This document shows, piece after piece, positions 17,884 to 27,245 of a stretch of DNA of 64,000 nucleotides (the first letter of the stretch is position 1; every line of letters begins with the position of its first letter). Under the pieces are notes generated by a model. It did no database searches, was not told the origin of the DNA, and saw only the letters and a list, made by a program, of their open reading frames with translations. Origin of the DNA: Arthrobacter ramosus (GTDB taxonomy: Bacteria > Actinomycetota > Actinomycetes > Actinomycetales > Micrococcaceae). The stretch is taken from contig NZ_BAAAWN010000001.1 of assembly GCF_039535095.1 (NCBI RefSeq), forward strand, positions 2,542,001-2,606,000, written 5' to 3'. A program made the translations under genes and the position numbers.

Positions 17884-18891
17884 GTGGACAGAAGAGACGA
17901 AATCCGTGAGTTCCTGATCTCGCGTCGAGCGAAGGTTAGCCCTGAACAGGCCGGCCTCCCCACATACAGGGAACTGCGCCGGGTGCCGGGGCTGCGCCGT
18001 GAGGAAGTGGCGCATCTCGCGGGGGTGAGCACGGATTACTACACCCGACTGGAACGCGGCAGTATCCGCGGCGTCTCTGACGCTGTGCTCGAGGCCGTGT
18101 CATCGGCCCTTCAGTTGGACGAGGCTGAGCGGGCGCACCTGATGGATCTGGCAAGGACAGCCAACGCGCCGTCGCCGCGGGCGGCACGCCGGCCACCGCA
18201 GCAGAGAGTCCGTCCCGGAGTCCTGCGTCTGCTGGACGGGATGACCGCAGCGGTCGCCATCGTCCAGAACGGCCGTTCGGACGTGCTGGCCGCAAACCTG
18301 CTGGGCCGGGCGCTGTACGGGCCGGTGTTCAGCTCCGCCGCACAGTTCAACTCAGCTGCACAACTCCACCCCGCCGAAAAGTCGGGACCGGGGACCCCCG
18401 CCCGGCTGCCGAACCAGGCCCGCTATCTGTTCCTCGATCCGGGCGCGGGTGACTTCTACCCCGACTGGCGCGCTATCGCGGCGACCACGGTCGCGATGCT
18501 GCGCCTGGAAGCGGGGCGGAACCCCGATGACCGGGCGTTGAACGAGCTGGTCGGGGAGCTGACGACGCGCAGCGCGCTGTTCGCGGCCCTGTGGGCCGGG
18601 CACGACGTGCGGATCCACACCACGGGCACGAAACGTTTCCATCACCCGCTCGCCGGGGGCTTGTCCCTGCAGTTCGAGACGCTGGACCTTCCCGGCGACG
18701 AGGGGCAGACCCTGTTCACCTTCACCGCGGAGCCCGGCTCCGCGTCCGAGAACACGCTGGCGTTCCTCGCCAGCTGGGCGGGAACGCCTCCCGAAACAAC
18801 CACCGCCGGCCCGGCCGGTGGAACCACCACCCCCGGCTCGCGCTCCCCCGCGCAGCCGGGAACACATATCCAAGGAAAGACAGAACCATGA
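17884..18891 (+). CDS. XRE regulator with MmyB-type ligand-binding domain
   Basis: 335 residues. The N-terminal HTH has LPTYRELRRVPGLRREEVAH and GVSTDYYTRLERG, the standard pattern of MmyB-like actinobacterial regulators; the C-terminal half (YLFLDPGAGDFYPDWRAIA, LVGELTTRSALFAALWAGHD, GLSLQFETLDLPG) is the MmyB ligand-binding region thought to bind fatty-acid-like molecules. The family begins MDRR, so the GTG at 17884 (VDRRDEIREF) is chosen over longer frames. Its TGA overlaps the ATG of the next SDR by 4 bp, so regulator and SDR are co-transcribed. In this family the regulator usually controls an adjacent dehydrogenase, as the context here suggests. Confidence 0.85.
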   Translation: MDRRDEIREFLISRRAKVSPEQAGLPTYRELRRVPGLRREEVAHLAGVSTDYYTRLERGSIRGVSDAVLEAVSSALQLDEAERAHLMDLARTANAPSPRAARRPPQQRVRPGVLRLLDGMTAAVAIVQNGRSDVLAANLLGRALYGPVFSSAAQFNSAAQLHPAEKSGPGTPARLPNQARYLFLDPGAGDFYPDWRAIAATTVAMLRLEAGRNPDDRALNELVGELTTRSALFAALWAGHDVRIHTTGTKRFHHPLAGGLSLQFETLDLPGDEGQTLFTFTAEPGSASENTLAFLASWAGTPPETTTAGPAGGTTTPGSRSPAQPGTHIQGKTEP

Positions 18892-19784
18892 CTGAACAGA
18901 AAACCAGCCCGGAACAGACCAGCACAGAACAGCAGGAAGACATGACCGGGAAAAAAGTCTGGTTCATCACCGGAGCGGGCCGTGGCATGGGCACCGACAT
19001 CGCGCAGGCGGCCCTGGCCGCTGGCCACGCGGTCGTTGCCACCGGCCGCGACCCGGAAAAAGTCACCCAGGCCATCGGCGAGAACAAGGACCTGCTGGCC
19101 GTGAAACTCGACGTCACCGACCCCTCGGATGCGGAAGCGGCCGTGCGGGCCGCCGTCGCCCGCTTCGGCCGGATCGACGTGCTCGTGAACAACGCCGGCA
19201 ACTTCTACGCCGGGTTCTTCGAGGAAATCACCCCCGAGGACTTCCGGGCACAGATCGAAACCACGATGTTCGGGCCCATGAACGTCACCCGGGCGGCACT
19301 GCCGGTCCTGCGCACCCAGCGCTCGGGCCTGGTCGTCACGATCTCCTCGACCGCCGGCATCGCCGGAGGGGAGTTCCTGAGCGCCTACGCGGCGTCCAAG
19401 TTCGGCGTCGAGGGCTGGGCCGAGTCCCTGGCACCCGAAATCGCACCCTTCGGGATCCGCACCATGCTTGTCGAGCCGGGGTTCTTCCGCACGGAGCTGC
19501 TCACCCCCGAATCCACGAGCTACGCCGAATCCACCATCGAGGACTACGCCGAACGCACCGAACAGACGGTCACGGCGTGGAAGGGCATGAACGGCCTGCA
19601 GGGCGGGGACCCGGCGAAGCTCGCGCACGCCCTGATCCGCCTGGCCGAACTGGAGCAGCCACCGCTGCGCTTCGCCGCCGGGGCGGACGCCGTGGAAACC
19701 TTCGAACAGCGCGCCACGGCGCTCCAGGACCAGGCCGACGCCCACCGCGAACTCTCCAGCAACCTCGCCCACAACGACGCCTAA
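18888..19784 (+). CDS. short-chain dehydrogenase/reductase (classical, YxxxK)
   Basis: 298 residues. NAD(P)-binding TGAGRGMG (28-35), NNAG, catalytic Ser in ISSTAG and YAASK. The N-terminal ~20 residues are Gln/Glu/Thr-rich and precede the Rossmann fold. AAGGAAAG lies upstream of the ATG, which overlaps the XRE stop. It resembles SDRs paired with MmyB regulators; substrate unknown. Confidence 0.88.
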   Translation: MTEQKTSPEQTSTEQQEDMTGKKVWFITGAGRGMGTDIAQAALAAGHAVVATGRDPEKVTQAIGENKDLLAVKLDVTDPSDAEAAVRAAVARFGRIDVLVNNAGNFYAGFFEEITPEDFRAQIETTMFGPMNVTRAALPVLRTQRSGLVVTISSTAGIAGGEFLSAYAASKFGVEGWAESLAPEIAPFGIRTMLVEPGFFRTELLTPESTSYAESTIEDYAERTEQTVTAWKGMNGLQGGDPAKLAHALIRLAELEQPPLRFAAGADAVETFEQRATALQDQADAHRELSSNLAHNDA

Positions 19785-19944
19785 CACCAACCACCCGCCG
19801 GCCTCGCTCCCCTTTACCTTCCGGGGGCGCGGGACCGGCCGGCCGGGACCAGCCCTGCCCAAATCACTGCCACCACAGATCCGCTGAGATCCAATCGCTA
19901 CCGGATGCCCAAAACCGGCCCCACTATTTGGAGGAAAACACCCC

Positions 19945-20709
19945 ATGACAGCAAAACTGACCGGAACCTCCGCCCTGATCACCGGGGCCAGCAGCGGCAT
20001 CGGCGCCGCGACCGCACGGGAACTCGCCGCACGCGGCGCGTCCGTCGCGCTCGTGGCCCGACGACGGGACCGCCTCGAAACCCTCGCCGCCGACATCGAG
20101 AACGACGGCGGCACCGCGCTCGCCATCGAAGCCGACATCACCGACCGCGCCCAGGCCCAAGCCGCCGTCGAGAAGACCATCGAACGGTTCGGACAACTGG
20201 ACATCCTGGTCAACAACGCCGGCCTCATGCTCCTGGGCCCGGTCCTCGGCGCAGACCCCGAAGACTGGACCCGCATGATCTCCGTCAACCTCCAGGGCCT
20301 GCTTCACACCACCCACGCCGCCCTGCCGCACCTGCTCAAAGCAGCCGAAGACAGCCCCCGCCAGGTCGCCGACATCGTGAACATCAGCTCAATCGCCGGC
20401 CGCGTGGCCTGGGGCGGCTACGGCGTCTACAACCTGACCAAGTTCGGCGTCAACGGCTTCACCGAATCCCTCCGCCAGGAAGTCACCCGGCGCCACGTCC
20501 GCGTCGGTGTCCTGGAACCGGGCGGCGTCGACACCGAACTGGCATCGCACAACACCCCCGAGATCCAGAGCGGAATGACAACCCCCTTCTACGAACAGAC
20601 CGAAGTCCTCGCCCCTGCGGACATCGCCGACGGCGTCGCCTACATGGTCACCCGGCCCCGCCACACCTCAATCGCCGAACTCTGGATCATGCCCACCGAC
20701 CAAGCCTGA
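19945..20709 (+). CDS. short-chain dehydrogenase/reductase
   Basis: 254 residues. TGASSGIG (13-20), NNAG, ISSIAG and the YNLTK active-site pair define a classical SDR, close to the YdfG/serine-type oxidoreductases. GGAGGAAAA precedes the start. It follows the previous SDR by 160 bp in the same direction and is probably in the same regulon. Confidence 0.88.
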   Translation: MTAKLTGTSALITGASSGIGAATARELAARGASVALVARRRDRLETLAADIENDGGTALAIEADITDRAQAQAAVEKTIERFGQLDILVNNAGLMLLGPVLGADPEDWTRMISVNLQGLLHTTHAALPHLLKAAEDSPRQVADIVNISSIAGRVAWGGYGVYNLTKFGVNGFTESLRQEVTRRHVRVGVLEPGGVDTELASHNTPEIQSGMTTPFYEQTEVLAPADIADGVAYMVTRPRHTSIAELWIMPTDQA

Positions 20710-20734
20710 CCCCCGCAATGGATTGGATCCACCC

Positions 20735-21190
20735 ATGGTGACGACCACAGCCACCCCGCCTACGGGCACCCGTTCGTCCCTGCTGCCCCTCGTCGTGCTC
20801 AGCCTGTGTGGCTTCACCAGCGTCACCACCGAACTGTTGCCTTCCGGGCTGCTGACCCGTATCGCCTCTGACCTTGGCACGGGGATCGCCGGGGCCGGGT
20901 CCCTGACCTCGGTGTACGCGGCCGCGATCGTTGTTGCCGTCCTGCCCCTGACCCGGTTCACGATCCGGGTCCCGCTGCCCGGAGTCGGACTGATTATCGG
21001 CTGCTGGGCTTTCATGCTGCTGGCCCACACGAGGCCCCCGATACCGTCACAAGCCTCTCGGTCGTCGCGATCCAGCTCGGCATCGCCCTGGGCGCAGCCC
21101 TGGGCGGACTCACCGTCGAGGCCCTAGGCGTGGCCTGGATCCCGGTCACCGGAGCGATCTTCGCCGCCGTGTCCGTGGCCCTGCGCATAG
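20735..21190 (+). pseudogene. MFS transporter, internally deleted
   Basis: The first ~95 codons encode the N-terminal helices of an MFS exporter (SLLPLVVLSLCGFTSVTTEL, SLTSVYAAAIVVAVLPLTRF). Within the frame-shifted continuation, SLSVVAIQLGIALGAALGGL and EALGVAWIPVTGAIFAAVSV are the C-terminal helices of the same family. The middle ~200 residues are missing and the two ends are in different frames, so the gene is non-functional. The start at 20735 is weak but matches the family N-terminus. Confidence 0.75.
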
Positions 21191-21292
21191 GACACCGCCA
21201 ACATCTACAGCTTCGGCGGTTCCGGGAAAATCGTCGGCCGCGCAATCAAGGAACTCACCCGCCGTGACGACATCGTCCTGGCCACCAAATAG
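21191..21292 (+). pseudogene. aldo/keto reductase fragment
   Basis: Directly joined to the broken MFS gene is DTANIYSFGG followed by KIVGRAIKELTRRDDIVLAT and a stop. DTANxY is the catalytic Asp/Tyr motif of aldo/keto reductases and the second part is the helix and strand that normally lead to the catalytic Lys. Only about 33 codons remain, so this is the scar of a deletion that fused an MFS tail to an AKR internal piece. Confidence 0.65.
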
Positions 21293-21424
21293 CTGCCACG
21301 ACTCCACCGTGTAGACAGGCCTTCGCGGAAGGCCGATCCACAGCAGCTTCTCAGCTATCCCTCGTGACCGGCTAGCGATTGGGACTTAATACATCGAAAA
21401 CTAGAAGAAGTCAAGTTTTGTCAA

Positions 21425-21597
21425 CAGTCAGGGGCCAAATAGGCCTCTGACCTGCGGAAACACTGTGCCCGAGGTGGGACTCGAACTGCATTCCGGGCCT
21501 TGGATACTGGTGGGGAGTCCGGAAAACATAGAGAATCCCGGCCAGTCCGGCCGATGTACGGCACGATCCGAGGCTCGAAGTGTTGACACTGTCAACA
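21425..21597 (-). repeat. direct repeat copy 2: tRNA 3'-end-like block plus 17-bp palindrome
   Basis: Second copy of the 12198-12369 repeat, same orientation. On the minus strand GTTCGAGTCCCACCTCGGGC is identical to copy 1 and the palindrome TGTTGACACTGTCAACA (21581-21597) is identical too; the rest aligns with scattered substitutions and a few indels. An extra half-site TGTCAACA lies at 21419-21426. The surrounding 21293-21723 has no gene. Confidence 0.6.
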
Positions 21598-21707
21598 CAC
21601 CCTCGGTTCCCACTTTTGAGTTCGCTCACGGGCACGGCCATGTTGTTCGAATGTACGGAACAGCTTGCCTGGTCAGGCGAGTAGTCTCTCGCTCGTGAAG
21701 GGAAACC

Positions 21708-21740
21708 ATGAAAAACTCTAAGTGTGAAATTGGGACCTGA
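21708..21740 (+). other. 10-codon leader frame with strong ribosome site
   Basis: GAAGGGAAACC precedes an ATG that opens MKNSKCEIGT and then a stop, overlapping the GTG proposed for the PucR-type regulator in another frame. It may be a leader peptide coupling translation, or the true start of the regulator with a one-base sequence error or frameshift. Confidence 0.3.
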
Positions 21741-23589
21741 TCGTATGGCCCAGCATATTCAAGGATGGCTGCAGGCGCTGGCCCATATCGGTGCGGCAGT
21801 CAATCGTGGCGTTTCGCTGAGCGAACTGTTGGACCTGATCGCCGCGACGGCCTGCAAATTGATGTCGTACGACTTCTGCGCGATCTTCATCCCGGACGCG
21901 GCATCGCAAGTCCTGGTGATCGAAGGCTCCTACGGTCTCTCGCCCGACTACATCCGAGACATAAACGCAGCGCATCCGGTCCGACTTCACGGCCTCCACA
22001 CCCCCACGCCGGCGGGTCAGGCGTTCGCGATGGGCGTTCCCGTGCAGATCGAGGACTTCGGAAGTAATCCGACGATGCTCACTTGGAGAGCCGCTGCAAG
22101 GGACCAAGGATATAATTCCATGATCTCCGTGCCTTTGAACACCGCCGATGAGACACTCGGGACCCTCAACTGCTACACCCGATCAACCCACCACTTCACT
22201 AAAGAAGAAGAATCGCGCCTTTTGATGTTGGCGGACCAAGCGGCAATAGCCATCACCACCAGTCGTCTGCGCTCCGAACAGGCGAAGAAGATCACGGTCC
22301 TCAACGAGCTGAATGAGTCGCTCGAGGAGCAGTACGAACTGCAAAGACAAGCCGAAGCGATCCACGAGCGCTTGACGGCCTTAACGCTCGAAGGTGGCGG
22401 AGTTCGAGCACTTGGCGGAGCCCTGGCAGAGATCCTGGATCGTCCCGTCGCTGTCTGCGAGACCAACGGAACCATCCTCTACAACACCGAACGCGACGGC
22501 GTTTCGCTCCCGGCCACCCTCCTCGCGAATGCCGCCGGCGTCCCCCTCCCTGATGCCGCGTCCGCAGGCAATGCCGGATTGCTGTCTGAAGTTCATCTTC
22601 CGGATCCGACAGGGACGGGGACTGTTGTTCGGGTTCCGGTGATCATCAAGGAGAAGATCGTCGCGTGGATCTGGACGAGCGGGAAGCTCTCCGAACTGCG
22701 ACCGCTGGATCGCCAGGCGATCGAACGCGCGGCGGCGCCCCTTGCCCTGGAACTCCTCCGGACCCGGACAGCGACCCAGGCAGAGTGGAGGGACACCGGC
22801 GAGATTCTCTCCGAACTCCTGTCAGGCAAACGGCGCGGCTCCACAACGTTCTTGAGCCAAGCCGCACGGCTCGGCCACGATCTGTCACTCCCCCACGCAG
22901 TCATCGCAGTCCGATTCGAATCCCGTATCGAAAGCGCTCAACCATACCGGCTTGCCGCCACGTTCGAACGGATGGCACGACAAGTCTCACCAAAGCCGCT
23001 GTTCGGATCCCACGGGGAGCACATCGTTGCTCTCTGGCCGCTAGGACCAACGACGCCGATCAACGAAGTGCGAGGCATCGGCGACCAGGTCAGGCAGATT
23101 CCTTCAGAACGCAATCAAGGCACGGATCGCACGCACGCTGCCATCACGGGACCGGTCACAAGCATCGCTGACTATCCGGCAGCGTTTGCAACGGCCCGCG
23201 GAGCCATCGAGCTGGCAGCCCTGCGCGAGGGGCCCCCCGGAACCCTGGTGTTGAGCGATCTAGGACTGACCGGACTTCTGCTTCAGCTCCCGGATTTATC
23301 CGCGCTGAGCCACTATGTCGACGACGTGCTTGGCCCGTTACGTGCCAACGACTTAGCCCAAGATCCGTCGCTCCTGCCGACCTTGTCCGCCCTCATTCAC
23401 AACGATCTCAATGTTCGTATGACGGCCGAGCAGCTGCATATCAAAGAAGACTTCGTCACCGAAGCCCGCCGACGGATCGAGGATCTGCTCGCAGTTGACC
23501 TTTCACGTGCTTCCGATCTCACGCGCATCTCAACGGCCATCGAAGTCGACGACGTCATCCAAGCCAGGCAGCGCACCATCGACGTCTGA
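21724..23589 (+). CDS. GAF-PucR/CdaR-type transcriptional regulator
   Basis: 621 residues. A GAF domain (about 25-185; LLDLIAATACKLMSYDFCAI, MISVPLNTADETLGTLNCY) is followed by a coiled linker, a PucR-like central region with a diversified sugar/acid-sensor (LDRPVAVCETNGTILYNTE), a GGDEF-like CdaR segment, and a C-terminal helix-turn-helix in the position of the PucR HTH (LNVRMTAEQLHIKEDFVTEA), where the usual HxNTVRYR is diverged. Start GTG 21724 or ATG 21745 are both possible. Such regulators commonly activate catabolic operons for aromatics or purines; here it could control the island that follows but no target is proved. Confidence 0.8.
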   Translation: MKLGPDRMAQHIQGWLQALAHIGAAVNRGVSLSELLDLIAATACKLMSYDFCAIFIPDAASQVLVIEGSYGLSPDYIRDINAAHPVRLHGLHTPTPAGQAFAMGVPVQIEDFGSNPTMLTWRAAARDQGYNSMISVPLNTADETLGTLNCYTRSTHHFTKEEESRLLMLADQAAIAITTSRLRSEQAKKITVLNELNESLEEQYELQRQAEAIHERLTALTLEGGGVRALGGALAEILDRPVAVCETNGTILYNTERDGVSLPATLLANAAGVPLPDAASAGNAGLLSEVHLPDPTGTGTVVRVPVIIKEKIVAWIWTSGKLSELRPLDRQAIERAAAPLALELLRTRTATQAEWRDTGEILSELLSGKRRGSTTFLSQAARLGHDLSLPHAVIAVRFESRIESAQPYRLAATFERMARQVSPKPLFGSHGEHIVALWPLGPTTPINEVRGIGDQVRQIPSERNQGTDRTHAAITGPVTSIADYPAAFATARGAIELAALREGPPGTLVLSDLGLTGLLLQLPDLSALSHYVDDVLGPLRANDLAQDPSLLPTLSALIHNDLNVRMTAEQLHIKEDFVTEARRRIEDLLAVDLSRASDLTRISTAIEVDDVIQARQRTIDV

Positions 23590-23601
23590 TCCCCGAGCGC
23601 C

Positions 23602-23622
23602 GGCGCATTCCCCAAATGCGCC
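23602..23622 (+). terminator. hairpin after the PucR-type gene
   Basis: GGCGCATT and AATGCGCC form a perfect 8-bp stem with loop CCCCA, 13 bp after the stop codon. Confidence 0.5.
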
Positions 23623-24070
23623 CGTGGACGACGCGCGCGTCACACCCGACGCCTCGGGTACCCGCGTGACGGTAAATGGATTGCATAGAGGGGGTGCTGG
23701 TTCCACCGAGGCCCCGAGCTGGCAGATCTATTGGAGGCTGACCGGTCGCGCCTCGGCGAGCAACTGATGCGTCGGACTCCCCCGCGCGAAAGTTGCCGCT
23801 TTGCGGCTGCCGTTTTACCCATACTGCTGGGCGCACGGTGCCGGAGAGGCAAGCTGACATGAGACACGGACCGCCGATCGGTTATGGGCGGAATGTTCCA
23901 ACGAACCCTTTCCTGCCATTCATGCGTATGATACTAATTGTTTATATGCGAGATGAAACATGACTTTCCGCACCCAACCGAAGGGCTGGATCTGAATGAC
24001 CGGGACCGACCCTATCCCGGCCGGCTGAATGCTCGCGCACCGGTGGAGGGTCACTGACGAAAGGGATCCC
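23623..24070. other. intergenic, no gene seen
   Basis: About 450 bp with no supported frame. An AT-rich patch near 23930-23960 (TACTAATTGTTTATATGCG) could be promoter DNA for the small gene at 24071. Confidence 0.35.
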
Positions 24071-24421
24071 ATGGTACTCAATACACCTCCACCGGCAGGC
24101 CGGAAGGCTGGATTTTCCAGTCAGCTAGAACCGCAGCACCGACACAGCCTGCCGCTTAGCCGGACTCAGCCTCTCTTGGTGAAGCAGTGGAAGTACCTGT
24201 GGCGCAAGGAATTCGTCGAGCTACGCAACGGTCTCAACGTATCGACCACCGGATGGGTTGACGACATTACCGCAGATGGCTTGACTATTTGGATTTATCT
24301 GAGCGGGGGAATGGGTCGGGTGATGATTCATCAATGCGACGGGATCGACGTCTGGCGCGTCGACTCCCGGATCTGCCAGAACCGCAGCGATCCCGCAGCG
24401 GAAAAAGCCAACCCAGCCTAG
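24071..24421 (+). CDS. small hypothetical protein
   Basis: 116 residues, start chosen for the AAAGGGA ribosome site nine bases upstream. The C-terminal ~70 residues (WVDDITADGLTIWIYLSGGM, IDVWRVDSR) have alternating hydrophobic strands and resemble small beta-barrel proteins found widely in actinobacteria without known function. No signal or membrane segment. It stands alone. Confidence 0.55.
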   Translation: MVLNTPPPAGRKAGFSSQLEPQHRHSLPLSRTQPLLVKQWKYLWRKEFVELRNGLNVSTTGWVDDITADGLTIWIYLSGGMGRVMIHQCDGIDVWRVDSRICQNRSDPAAEKANPA

Positions 24422-24641
24422 GCGCCAAAGGCCTCTATGGGCATCGCCCATCCACAAGCCGCGGCGGGGCTGCAAAAGACGATCACCCGGATCGTCGACT
24501 ATCGCAACAACTGCCGCCCCGCCACTCACTACACGTTGCCATCCGCAGCCAGGGATGACCCGAGGAGTACGTCTCAGTCCAAAGTCCTGGGAACTGAATC
24601 GGTTCGTGCCGCTCTATAGTTCGCACCCAAACCAGCAGGAG

Positions 24642-24803
24642 ATGCCAGTGCCTATTTCGCAATCTACAAGTACCGACTGTCACGGAGAGCCCCAGCGGGA
24701 TCCGACGGCAGAAGACGTAGCGTCGCCGTCGCAACAATCTCTGGACGATGAACTCACCGCAGCACCCTGGATTGGACTCCATTACAGGAGCGAAACCCGC
24801 TAA
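24642..24803 (+). CDS. possible small acidic protein
   Basis: About 53 codons, Ser/Gln/Asp-rich, ending LHYRSETR. A GTG at 24648 preceded by CAGGAG at proper spacing is a better start than the ATG at 24642. No family recognised; the main support is the ribosome site. Confidence 0.3.
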   Translation: MPVPISQSTSTDCHGEPQRDPTAEDVASPSQQSLDDELTAAPWIGLHYRSETR

Positions 24804-25230
24804 GTACCCCAGCGGTCAGCATCGCCCCTCTGGTCACAGGCGCCCGTGATGCCTACCCCCAACGGCGGCGTTTTAGGAACCCGTGTGGATTTGTTGTGGC
24901 AGCAGCCAGTTGGTGAAGATGCAACCAAACCCCAGATCTCTCATCGAGTTGGTCCAATTCGGCAGTTCTATTCGTGGCGAAGGTTACCGTCCCCGCTCAG
25001 GGATCCAGTCTTTCTCCTCGTACGCGCGTCGATTTTGTCGCCCGATACGACCGGGAGGAGCTGATCCGACCCGCATCCCAGTTGGCTCACAGAGCCCGGT
25101 GTGCTGCTCGTGGCTTCGTTGTCCGATGCCTACCCGCGATTTCGGCTACCCGTGACCCGCTTCCAGGTTAGACCAGGGACCGCTTATTAAGCGCCAGAAC
25201 GAGTGATTCTTGGCCCGAGCGGTGTGGTGT
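24804..25230. other. intergenic, no gene seen
   Basis: About 430 bp between a small plus-strand frame and the end of the cytochrome b gene. No frame with family resemblance or ribosome site was found. Confidence 0.35.
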
Positions 25231-26205
25231 TTATCGCGTCACCTTGCCCGTAAGGGTCGCGACGGGCCGGAGGAAAAGCGGGCGTGCCATGAACCAGGAT
25301 GCGCTGATCAAAGCCAGCGAACCGGCGAATATCCAGAAGCCGAGCCAGCCGGCGTCGTCCCGTGCAGCGTACATGTGGTTCAGGTTTCGGAGTGCCCCCG
25401 TGGTGAATACCAGAACCACGTGGATGACGATGAACAGCACGAAGAACAGCATCGTCGGGTAATGCAGGGCACGGGCCATCTCGATCGGGTACGCCCTGTT
25501 CAGCCGGGCGGTGTGCTGGGGCCATGCGTTGGACATCCGCAGCCCGGTGGCGATCGCCAACGGCGCTGCGATGAACACGACCGCGAAATATGAAAGCAAC
25601 TGCAGCGCGTTGTAGTTGGTCCAGCCATTCTCGAGCGGCCAGTCCAGGGACGCATACTGCAACGCCGCCGACAGGGCGTTCGGGAAGACGTCCCAGCCTG
25701 TCGGCACAATCCGCAGCCATTGGCCCGTGGCGAAGAGCGTGATGAAGAAAACAATCCCGTTGAGAACCCACAATGCGTCCAAGCTCAGGTGGAACCAGAG
25801 GTCCAGGCTGATCTTTTTCGGCGGGTTCTTCGTTTTGATCAGGGCCTTGTTGTTCCGGGTCCAGTTCGCCTTGGGCCTGGCGGTGGTGCGCACCAGCCAG
25901 CCGGAACGGACGATCAGCAGGATCAGGAATGCGTTGAGGAAGTGCTGCCACCCCAGCCAGGCCGGCAAGCCGAGCGGGGTCGACGCGGGCAGTTCGGCCT
26001 GCCCCGGATACGTCGTCAGGAAATCCTGCACAGGTCCGAGGGTGCGCAGCCACCTGGCCAGCAGCACAACCAGCGCTAAAACTACGACGGCGGCCGCACC
26101 CGCCAGCACCGCCCGCACCCACCCGGGCCGGGCCGACTTCCTTGGCTTCCCGGACTTAGGCGTCGACGGCGCGGACGTCGGGGGCATGTTTGTTGGCGAG
26201 GACAT
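25231..26205 (-). CDS. b-type cytochrome membrane protein (cytochrome b561/thiosulfate-reductase-like)
   Basis: 324 residues. The N-terminal ~35 residues are Pro/Ser/Lys-rich and cytosolic; five or six hydrophobic helices follow. Helix-embedded histidines ([37 protein letters not shown]) give the two bis-His heme sites of the Ni-hydrogenase/thiosulfate-reductase cytochrome b family. AAGGAAAC precedes the ATG at 26205. It is the last gene of a unit with etfB and etfA, only 25 bp after etfA, which suggests it takes electrons from the flavoprotein and passes them to the membrane pool. Confidence 0.75.
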   Translation of the reverse strand: MSSPTNMPPTSAPSTPKSGKPRKSARPGWVRAVLAGAAAVVVLALVVLLARWLRTLGPVQDFLTTYPGQAELPASTPLGLPAWLGWQHFLNAFLILLIVRSGWLVRTTARPKANWTRNNKALIKTKNPPKKISLDLWFHLSLDALWVLNGIVFFITLFATGQWLRIVPTGWDVFPNALSAALQYASLDWPLENGWTNYNALQLLSYFAVVFIAAPLAIATGLRMSNAWPQHTARLNRAYPIEMARALHYPTMLFFVLFIVIHVVLVFTTGALRNLNHMYAARDDAGWLGFWIFAGSLALISASWFMARPLFLRPVATLTGKVTR

Positions 26206-26230
26206 TTCGGTCGTTTCCTTGCTTGAGCGG

Positions 26231-27214
26231 TCAGCGGCTGGCGGAGAGCTGGCGGGCCTCAACGGCCGCGATCAACTGGGGAACCACGGTGAACACGTCG
26301 CCGACAATGCCGAAGTCGGCGACGTCGAAGATCGGGGCATCCTCGTCCTTGTTGATCGCGACGATGGTTTTGGATGTTTGCATCCCGGCCCGGTGCTGGA
26401 TCGCCCCGGAAATACCCAGCGCGACATACAGTTGCGGGGATACCGCGACGCCCGTCTGCCCCACTTGGTGCGACTGCGGTACGTAGCCGGCATCGACCGC
26501 GGCGCGGGAAGCGCCCACTGCCGCGCCCAGCGCATCTGCAAGCTGCTCGACAAGGACGAAGTTCTCCTTCGAACCAAGGCCGCGCCCACCGGAAACCACT
26601 ACCGCTGCCCCACGCAGGGCCGGGCGTCCGGAATCCACGGTCGTCGCAGTTGAGGACTCGATTGTCGCGAAACGACCGGGACCATTCTCCGCCGCCATGC
26701 TGACGGCGTCAGCATTCACTGCCGCTGCTCGGTCGTCGATAGCCCCCAGGCGCAGTGTGATGATCGGCAGTCCCCCGTCGACTGCCGACTCGGTGGTGTA
26801 CGCGCCGCCGAACACCGAATGCGTGGCAATGACGCGATCCCCTTCGGCGCGCACGCCGACTGCATCGATCAGCAGCCCTGCGCCCGTTCGCACTGCCAGG
26901 CGCGCGGCGACCTCACGGCTTTCGACCGTGTTGGCCACCAGTACCGCTGCAGGTGAAAGCAGGCGTACGGCATCCGACAACGCGTCCAGGTCCGGGGCAG
27001 CCAGCAACTGGCCGGCCCGGTCGGATTCATAGATACGCACGCTGGCCGCGCCTAGGGCACCGAGTTCGGCGGCCAGATCGCCGCCCGCCCCGTGCATGAC
27101 GGCGGCAACCGCCACCGGGGTGCCCAGCAACGAGGCCGCACCGAGCAAGGAGGCCGCGGTGGATTTGGCCCCGCCCGTGTTCGTGGTTTCGATCAAAACA
27201 ATGACATTGGCCAT
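26231..27214 (-). CDS. etfA: electron transfer flavoprotein, alpha subunit
   Basis: 327 residues. The C-terminal FAD domain shows [29 protein letters not shown] and [20 protein letters not shown] with [17 protein letters not shown], all canonical EtfA. Start at 27214 ([10 protein letters not shown]); a longer frame to 27268 overlaps nothing useful. It accepts electrons from acyl-CoA dehydrogenases through the EtfAB heterodimer. The acyl-CoA dehydrogenase at 36995-38161 is an obvious partner. Confidence 0.93.
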   Translation of the reverse strand: MANVIVLIETTNTGGAKSTAASLLGAASLLGTPVAVAAVMHGAGGDLAAELGALGAASVRIYESDRAGQLLAAPDLDALSDAVRLLSPAAVLVANTVESREVAARLAVRTGAGLLIDAVGVRAEGDRVIATHSVFGGAYTTESAVDGGLPIITLRLGAIDDRAAAVNADAVSMAAENGPGRFATIESSTATTVDSGRPALRGAAVVVSGGRGLGSKENFVLVEQLADALGAAVGASRAAVDAGYVPQSHQVGQTGVAVSPQLYVALGISGAIQHRAGMQTSKTIVAINKDEDAPIFDVADFGIVGDVFTVVPQLIAAVEARQLSASR

Positions 27215-27245
27215 CGGAAATGTCCCTTCGGGTTCTTGTAGAGGT

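Noticed and set aside
18642..20288. 548-codon minus-strand open frame opposite the two SDR genes
   Set aside because: It is antisense to two well-conserved SDRs; the composition (Gly/Arg/Ala/Val rich) is what high-GC third positions produce on the opposite strand. No motif or ribosome site.
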